The notes beneath the pieces are model-generated. The model was not told the origin of the DNA and searched no databases. It worked only from the letters and a program-made list of their open reading frames with translations. Positions 59,491 through 64,000 of a stretch of DNA of 64,000 nt are shown piece by piece (the first letter of the stretch is position 1; each line of letters begins with the position of its first letter). The stretch is from Armatimonadota bacterium (GTDB lineage Bacteria; Armatimonadota; Zipacnadia; Zipacnadales; UBA11051), in contig JABLXH010000005.1 in assembly GCA_013178155.1 (NCBI GenBank), positions 1 to 64,000 of the forward strand, in the 5' to 3' direction. The position numbers and the translations under genes were made by a program.

Positions 59491-60996
59491 ATGGGCTCCG
59501 ACCGTGCGAGGGTCCTGGCGCTGACGGCTCTGGCAATGGTCGCGTATGTCGCCTGTGCCGGTGGGCTGCAGATCGGGCAGCATGTAGACGATGCCAGTTA
59601 CGTGATGCTGGCCAAGGCGTTGCTGTCCGGTCAGGGCTACCGCCAGATCGCCTACCCCGATGCGCCCCTGGAAACCAAGTACCCCCCGCTGCTGCCCCTT
59701 CTGATTGCTCCCTTTCTGTGGCTCAGCGGGGGTGCGCTCTGGGCGGCGCGCCTGCCGGCGCTCGTGAGCGCCATAGCGGCGGTGCCGGTTCTCTGGTTGT
59801 TACTGCGCCGGTTCGCGGACGGATGGACGCTGTGGCTGGTAACCGCGGTCGTGGCCCTGCATCCGATGATCGTGGGCTTCGCCGGCATGGCCATGACGGA
59901 GGCCCCGAGTCTGCTTCTGACCTGGGGGATATTGCTGCTTGTGCTGCCAGCCGTACCGCCAGGGAGTGGGGAGGCGAAACCCCCGGGTGCGGGACGTTGG
60001 CTGGGGACCGGTCTGCTGCTGGGCCTGGGGATGCTGCTGCGGGCGGACACAGTGGCACTGGTCGCTGCGGTGGCGCTCTGGCTTCTGTGGCGGCATCGCT
60101 GGACGGAGACGGGGCTGACAGCTCTGGGATGTATTCTGCCGCTACTGCCCTGGTGGATGCATCTGGCCCGTGCCACCGGTGGCGAGACCTATCTGGTGGA
60201 GGCCGCCGTGGCCTGGTGGGACCCTTCGCCGCTGCCCATGCGGCTCTGGCACAGCCTCGTTATCTATCTGGGTGACTATGTTCCCCAGGTGGTGACTCTG
60301 GTGTTTGGGCAACAGGTCACTGCGGCAGCTCAGACCCACGGAGTCGGCTGGCTCGTCGTCGGGCTGCAATGGCTCACCTCTGCCCTCGTCGTTGTTGGCG
60401 CCTGGTGTCTACGGCGACAGCTTCCCGCCCTCGTACTGATCTTCATCATCCTGCGTCTGGGGATGTTGCTGGCGTTCGCCCGAGCCACCCGCTATCTGCT
60501 GCCAATGCTGCCCTTTCTCACACTCTTCCTGATCGAGGGGAGCGGTCTGTGGAGGCGCAGGCTATGCCTCCGGGGCCGCGAGGTGTCTGGCGCTATCCCT
60601 GCTTTGGCTTTGTTGCTCGCGCTGGCGCTGGGGCGCGATGGGCTTCTCCTGGTGCGTCCACCCCGTCTGCAGTACCCGGACCTTGTGGCCGGGGCGGCCC
60701 TGATCCGGGAGCACGCGCCCCCTGAGGCAGTCGTCATGTGTACCTGGGTAGCGAAGTCATTCTGGCTGTACGCTGACCGGCCCCTGCTGGAGGCGGACCC
60801 CACGCTGGGGCGTCGGTTGCGCGGGGCGGAGTTACTGCGGAGGCTCAGGCAAGCCGACTATGTGCTCTTCTCGCCATACGCGGAAGGGGAGGACCCTGCG
60901 CTGGCGAACCAGATGGGTGAGCCGGAGTTTGAGACCGTCGCGGTAGCCAGCGACGGAAGACAACGCCTGCTGCGCGTCAGGCATCCAACGCCTTGA
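59491..60996 (+). CDS. GT39/ArnT-like membrane glycosyltransferase
   Basis: The 501-residue product has about 12 helices. The first periplasmic loop carries QIGQHVDDASYVMLAKALL, with the acidic pair (DD) of GT-C enzymes, then AYPDAPLETKYPPLLPLLIA, the PPLxP motif typical of ArnT/PMT relatives. These transfer a sugar from a polyprenyl-phosphate donor to a lipid, protein or glycan. It begins 4 bp after a Gfo/Idh gene, so its sugar may be made by that dehydrogenase; that link is inferred. It is 10 bp before the next gene. Confidence 0.8.
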   Translation: MGSDRARVLALTALAMVAYVACAGGLQIGQHVDDASYVMLAKALLSGQGYRQIAYPDAPLETKYPPLLPLLIAPFLWLSGGALWAARLPALVSAIAAVPVLWLLLRRFADGWTLWLVTAVVALHPMIVGFAGMAMTEAPSLLLTWGILLLVLPAVPPGSGEAKPPGAGRWLGTGLLLGLGMLLRADTVALVAAVALWLLWRHRWTETGLTALGCILPLLPWWMHLARATGGETYLVEAAVAWWDPSPLPMRLWHSLVIYLGDYVPQVVTLVFGQQVTAAAQTHGVGWLVVGLQWLTSALVVVGAWCLRRQLPALVLIFIILRLGMLLAFARATRYLLPMLPFLTLFLIEGSGLWRRRLCLRGREVSGAIPALALLLALALGRDGLLLVRPPRLQYPDLVAGAALIREHAPPEAVVMCTWVAKSFWLYADRPLLEADPTLGRRLRGAELLRRLRQADYVLFSPYAEGEDPALANQMGEPEFETVAVASDGRQRLLRVRHPTP

Positions 60997-61006
60997 GGGA
61001 GCGTCA

Positions 61007-62086
61007 ATGAACCGCGATCTGCAGCCATTGGAGTTCAAGGATAACTTCTTCGAGACCGTCGAAAGGATGGAAGCCTTCTGGGCCGGGGAGATGCTGGACC
61101 GCCCGGCGTGCAGTATCACTGCCCCCAAGCCCGGCACGGAGCCCCTTCCCGGCGGCGCTTACATGGAAGGTGCACGTGAGGAGTTCGAGCCCATAATCGA
61201 GCGAGTGGTGCACAACGCCGGGTGTACCTACTGGGGCGGCGAGGCCATGCCCCACTACGTCCCCAGCTTCGGACCGGATCAGTTCGCTGCGTGGATGGGT
61301 GCCGACCTGCGCTGGTCTGACAGCGGCGAGGGGACCAACTGGGTTGTGGAGTTCGTGGACGACTGGCGCCGGGTTTTCCCCCTTCATATTGAGACCGAGG
61401 GCAAGTGGTGGCGGCGGATGGTGGAGTTCATGACCCGGTTGGGCGAGGCTTGTCGCGGGAAGCTGTTGGTCTCGCACCTGGACCTCCACAGCAACGCTGA
61501 CGCCCTCTCGGCCATCCGTACCCCGGCGAAGCTCTGTATGGACTTCTACGATTGCCCATACGAAGTCGACAAAGCCATGCGGCAAGTCCGGGGGTTGTAC
61601 CCATTTGTGTATGAGACATTCTACCAGGCGGCTGAGATGTGGCGCAGCGGCACTCTCGGCTGGGTCCCTATCTACCACCCCGGCCGCTCCAACACGATCC
61701 AGTGTGACTTCCTGGCGCTGATCAGCCCGGAGCTCGGGCGGAAGTACGTCATACCCGCGCTCGAGGAGGAAGCATCCTACCTGGACGCCTGCAGCTATCA
61801 CTACGATGGCCCCGAGTGTCTTCCGCATTTCGACGATATCATGGCTATCGAGCGTATCCATGTGATCCAGTGGACCAGTGGAGCCCGCAACAAGCCGGAC
61901 CTGGAGTGGATGGACCTGCTCAAGGAGATACAGGCGCGGGGGAAAGCCGTATGGCTCTCGTGTTCAGTCGAGCAGATGAAGCTGTTTCACCGTGAGCTTA
62001 GGCCCGAGCTGGCCTTCTATAGCACCTGGGCAGCCACACCCCAGGAGGCGGAGGCGGCCCTGGAGTGGCTCGTCAACCACACCTGA
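61007..62086 (+). CDS. Uroporphyrinogen decarboxylase-like TIM-barrel protein
   Basis: The 359-residue protein has no signal or membrane segment. The C-terminal half shows URO-D/MtaA-like strands: ACSYHYDGPECLPHFDDIM, RIHVIQWTSGARNKPDLEW and AVWLSCSVEQMKLFH. This class includes methylcobamide:CoM methyltransferases and many uncharacterised relatives. I cannot see the corrinoid or zinc ligands (His-x-Cys) clearly, so methyl transfer is not demonstrated. It ends the rightward operon before a strong terminator. Confidence 0.68.
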   Translation: MNRDLQPLEFKDNFFETVERMEAFWAGEMLDRPACSITAPKPGTEPLPGGAYMEGAREEFEPIIERVVHNAGCTYWGGEAMPHYVPSFGPDQFAAWMGADLRWSDSGEGTNWVVEFVDDWRRVFPLHIETEGKWWRRMVEFMTRLGEACRGKLLVSHLDLHSNADALSAIRTPAKLCMDFYDCPYEVDKAMRQVRGLYPFVYETFYQAAEMWRSGTLGWVPIYHPGRSNTIQCDFLALISPELGRKYVIPALEEEASYLDACSYHYDGPECLPHFDDIMAIERIHVIQWTSGARNKPDLEWMDLLKEIQARGKAVWLSCSVEQMKLFHRELRPELAFYSTWAATPQEAEAALEWLVNHT

Positions 62087-62126
62087 TGGGCGCGACGGGC
62101 CGGCAACGGCTCAGATGCAAGAAAAG

Positions 62127-62151
62127 GGCCCCCCGACACGAGCGGGGGGCC
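62127..62151. terminator. Bidirectional intrinsic terminator
   Basis: A perfect 9-bp stem GGCCCCCCG/CGGGGGGCC with a 7-nt loop is preceded by GAAAAG (a T-tract on the minus strand) and followed by TGTGCTTTG. It lies between convergent genes. Confidence 0.85.
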
Positions 62152-62176
62152 TGTGCTTTGTGGCCGCGGTTGGTGT

Positions 62177-62596
62177 CTAGCAAGTCCGGTCGCGTTGGCG
62201 GTCGCGAGTGCGAGTCCGGTCGCTGGCAAGACAGCTCCCGTCGCGCTTGCGGTCACGGATCTGCTTGCGGGCCTCCTGGCAGCTCCCATCGCGCTTGCGG
62301 TCACGGGTCCGAGTGCGGTCCTGGTCCCGGTCACCGTCGCGGTCACGGATCTGGCTCTGCGTGGGATCATCTAGCTGGTTTCGGTCCCGCACTCTGTCCT
62401 GAGTCTGCGTGCGCGTCTGCAGTTGGGACTTTGCGCGGACCTGAGAAGCCGATTGCGTCTCCATCGTCTGGCTGTTGCGGATACGAGGTCGGGGCTGTGT
62501 GCCGTCCTGGCCATGTCGGTTCTTGTCGCCGCCGGCCCAGGCAGCGGTGACAATGAGCAGAGCGGAGAGGGTCAGAACAACTGCATGGCGTAGCAT
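62177..62596 (-). CDS. Secreted Arg/Asp-rich repeat protein with repeated Cys
   Basis: ATG 62596 with AGGAGG 7 nt upstream yields 139 residues and a signal peptide (MLRHAVVLTLSALLIVTAAWA). The mature part is extremely polar: Arg, Asp, Gln, Thr and Ser, probably disordered. The C-terminal third repeats a 16-residue unit containing RDRKRDGSC twice and ends DRQRDRTC, so each unit ends in Cys and the last residue is Cys. No domain is recognisable. It is divergent from an XRE-type regulator across 181 AT-rich bases. It might be a disulfide-linked surface polymer, a metal or polyanion binder, or a source of exported peptides. All of these are inference. Confidence 0.7.
   Translation of the reverse strand: MLRHAVVLTLSALLIVTAAWAGGDKNRHGQDGTQPRPRIRNSQTMETQSASQVRAKSQLQTRTQTQDRVRDRNQLDDPTQSQIRDRDGDRDQDRTRTRDRKRDGSCQEARKQIRDRKRDGSCLASDRTRTRDRQRDRTC
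62231..62310. repeat. 48-bp tandem repeat inside the Arg/Asp-rich gene
   Basis: Two near-identical 32-base blocks (62231-62262 and 62279-62310) are spaced 48 bp apart and encode the 16-residue RDRKRDGSC units; a third diverged unit encodes the C-terminus. Confidence 0.6.
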
Positions 62597-62640
62597 CGCA
62601 TTGCCTCCTAAGGCGCGAGATTGGTTGTACGCACGCCGAG

Positions 62641-62649
62641 AGTATACCA
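62641..62649 (-). promoter_or_regulatory. Extended -10 promoter for the Arg/Asp-rich gene
   Basis: TGG-TATACT on the minus strand lies about 45 nt before ATG 62596. It is identical over ten bases to the NifU-gene promoter at 57863. The -35 is poor. Confidence 0.5.
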
Positions 62650-62698
62650 TTACTCACAGACGTTATCTATTCTAAAACGCACATTTGTCTGTTACAAC

Positions 62699-62712
62699 TA
62701 TACATCGGTATA
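62699..62712. promoter_or_regulatory. Candidate operator (inverted repeat)
   Basis: TATAC-ATCG-GTATA lies between the two divergent promoters; a second spaced repeat, ACAGAC (62656-62661)/GTCTGT (62687-62692), is nearby. XRE proteins bind such dyads, so autoregulation is plausible but not shown. Confidence 0.35.
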
Positions 62713-62729
62713 TCAAGAAAAGACTAAGG

Positions 62730-62758
62730 TTGACACGCTTCCTCAAGTATGGTAGCTT
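62730..62758 (+). promoter_or_regulatory. Sigma70-type promoter of the XRE regulator gene
   Basis: TTGACA (62730-62735, perfect), a 17-bp spacer and TAGCTT (62753-62758). The predicted transcript would start about 13 nt before the ATG at 62778, giving a very short leader without a strong Shine-Dalgarno. Confidence 0.6.
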
Positions 62759-62777
62759 ACGCGTGGGACCTAACAAC

Positions 62778-64000
62778 ATGGATCTGGTGACCAGCGACGG
62801 TAGAAAAGAGCTCGGTCGGCGCATCCAGGCGGCCATCATGGAGGCTGGCTATGGATCGCTGTCTGAGTTCGCGAGACAGGTCGGATGGTCGCGTGCGCTG
62901 ATATACCAGTACGTGAACGGAACGGTTCTGGTGCAACTCGACCGTCTACAACAGATTGCGGAGCGCACCGGCAAGACGTTGGAGTGGTTCCTGGTTGGCG
63001 ATCAGGCTGTTGACAACGGTCTGGTGGCGGAGCTGCGAGAAGCTCTGGGCACAGCCCGGGAAGAGGTCAGGGCGCTGCAGTTGGAACTCAGCGAAGAGCG
63101 TGCCGCGCGTTTGTCGGAGGGACAGCGGCAACTGCGGTCGGAGCTGAACCTGCTGGGTGACTACTGTCGGGCTCTGCGTCGTGCTGGTGACGCGCCCGGC
63201 CTCGTCGAGGCCGGGTCGCGCTGGTTGGAGGCCGCTCAGCGGGCCGGCGATCAGCGCAGCCAGATGCAGGCGAGACTGCAGATGGGTCACGGGTGGTTCC
63301 TGCAGGGGCAGCTTGGGCGCGCCGAGGAAGTGCTTGCGGAAGCAGTGACTGAGGCTGGCGGTGCAGGGCAGGAGGCGATCGTGAACTCCGCCCGCCAGGA
63401 ACTGGTCAGGGTGCTGCTGCAGTCGGGCAAGACCGATGAGGCCCGCCGTCAGGCGTCATCGCTGGCGCACGCAGACCTGTGGTGGCCGCGATGGGCCGGG
63501 CGGCTGATGCTGGCCGCCATAGCGGCTCAGGAAGCCGAACTGGACGAGTGCACAGAAGAGCTTCAGCAGGCTGAAGAGGTCATAGAGTCAGGCGATGAGC
63601 CGGCGGCTCGGCGGGCGGTCGCCCGGGCGTATCTGCTATCCAACCGCGTGACCGCAGCCCTGGCCGCGGGCCAGTACGGCCGGGCCGCTTCGCTAAACGA
63701 TGAACTGAGATCCCTCGCCGCCCAGGCGGGGGTGGCTGACCAGTTGCGCGAGGCAGAGCTGAACCGGGCCATCATCGCCGTGCGTCGTGGACAGGTTGCG
63801 GACGCACAGCGCAGTCTGGGCCTGCTGCGTGACTGGGCTCAGATGGCCCAGGATGCCCGCCTTGAGGCCCTCACGAGTGCGTTCCAAAGCGAGTTGGCGC
63901 GGCGGCTGGGGCAGCCTGCCGAGGCTCGGGAGCTGGGCAGGGCGGCGCTGCAGAAAGCTCTTGGTTCGGGGCAACCACACCTGATGCTCGAGGCCCACCT
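62778..64000 (+). CDS. XRE-family HTH regulator with C-terminal helical (TPR-like) repeats, 3' end outside window
   Basis: The frame from ATG 62778 stays open to the window end (407 codons). Residues about 12-72 form an XRE/Cro HTH: LGRRIQAAIMEAGYGS, SEFARQVGWSRALIYQYVNG, LQQIAERTGKTLEWFLVG. Residues about 82-125 look like a coiled coil. The rest repeats helical pairs with TPR-like spacing (QARLQMGHGWFLQGQLGRAE; QELVRVLLQSGKTDEAR; NRAIIAVRRGQVADAQ). HTH plus TPR is the architecture of peptide-binding RRNPP regulators and of other sensors. The divergent gene encodes a secreted repeat protein, which makes a sensor role attractive. No ligand evidence exists. Confidence 0.8.
   Translation, partial: MDLVTSDGRKELGRRIQAAIMEAGYGSLSEFARQVGWSRALIYQYVNGTVLVQLDRLQQIAERTGKTLEWFLVGDQAVDNGLVAELREALGTAREEVRALQLELSEERAARLSEGQRQLRSELNLLGDYCRALRRAGDAPGLVEAGSRWLEAAQRAGDQRSQMQARLQMGHGWFLQGQLGRAEEVLAEAVTEAGGAGQEAIVNSARQELVRVLLQSGKTDEARRQASSLAHADLWWPRWAGRLMLAAIAAQEAELDECTEELQQAEEVIESGDEPAARRAVARAYLLSNRVTAALAAGQYGRAASLNDELRSLAAQAGVADQLREAELNRAIIAVRRGQVADAQRSLGLLRDWAQMAQDARLEALTSAFQSELARRLGQPAEARELGRAALQKALGSGQPHLMLEAH

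Noticed and set aside
1-64000. CRISPR arrays, insertion sequences or phage genes
   Set aside because: No regularly spaced direct repeats, transposase or integrase-like proteins, or phage structural genes are recognisable.

Overview
The window is about 64 kb of high-GC bacterial chromosome with long co-oriented runs, many secreted glycoside-hydrolase-like proteins, sugar-type dehydrogenases and large membrane glycosyltransferases. A pilin-type segment (SNLKQLALAMLMYCQDYD, then H-X9-DG) in the gene at 10836-12314 is of the kind common in Armatimonadota and Planctomycetota. Together with the secretins and the set of DUF4091, DUF4832, DUF6259-like and DUF6785 proteins, I judge an Armatimonadota-like didermic heterotroph most likely. 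This is inference, since no rRNA is present. I saw no tRNA, rRNA, CRISPR array, transposase or prophage genes.

Layout. 1-4365: 3' end of a DUF6785 membrane protein, and a convergent secreted GH123/DUF4091-type protein. 4623-9511: an operon of three tandem secretin-family proteins. 9611-13960: a Gfo/Idh/MocA oxidoreductase, a protein with a pilin-head C-terminus, and a PDZ-SHOCT-SHOCT secreted protein. 13994-17194: zinc-ribbon and SpoIIM genes divergent from an RDD-family gene. 17225-20782: galactoside use (unknown protein, GH4, GalT). 20783-22494: a gene-poor island with one SSB-like gene. 22495-28531: fucosidase, secreted double-nitrilase protein, DUF485 plus sodium/solute symporter. 28643-36507: zinc-ribbon protein, DUF4832 and GH5 glycosidases, two SGNH esterase-like proteins and a GH67-N-like protein. 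36526-43960: a long leftward run with fhs, wrbA, folB, 5-formyl-THF cyclo-ligase, folP, an acyl-CoA ligase, a DUF4010 transporter and a possible Cys-rich microprotein. 44109-53758: a 1053-residue secreted glycosidase-like protein, then a leftward four-gene overlapping operon (YfhO, two GT-C proteins, a secreted TIM-barrel-like protein). 53932-62086: two more Gfo/Idh/MocA proteins, argD, a CDF metal exporter, a NifU/IscU scaffold, a GT-C protein and a URO-D-like protein. 62177-64000: a secreted Arg/Asp-repeat protein divergent from an XRE-helical-repeat regulator that runs off the window.

How the genes fit together. The dominant theme is scavenging of plant or microbial glycans: secreted glycosidases and esterases outside, GH4, GH29, GalT and sugar dehydrogenases inside, and a sodium-coupled transporter for uptake. 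No SusC/SusD pair or ABC sugar importer is seen. A second theme is envelope building (secretins, GT-C enzymes, YfhO), and a third is one-carbon/folate metabolism. The most unusual items are the triple secretin cluster, the pilin-head fusion, the secreted double nitrilase whose first domain has lost its cysteine, a structured leader before the symporter, and the divergent regulator/repeat-protein pair at the right edge, which could be a peptide-sensing system.
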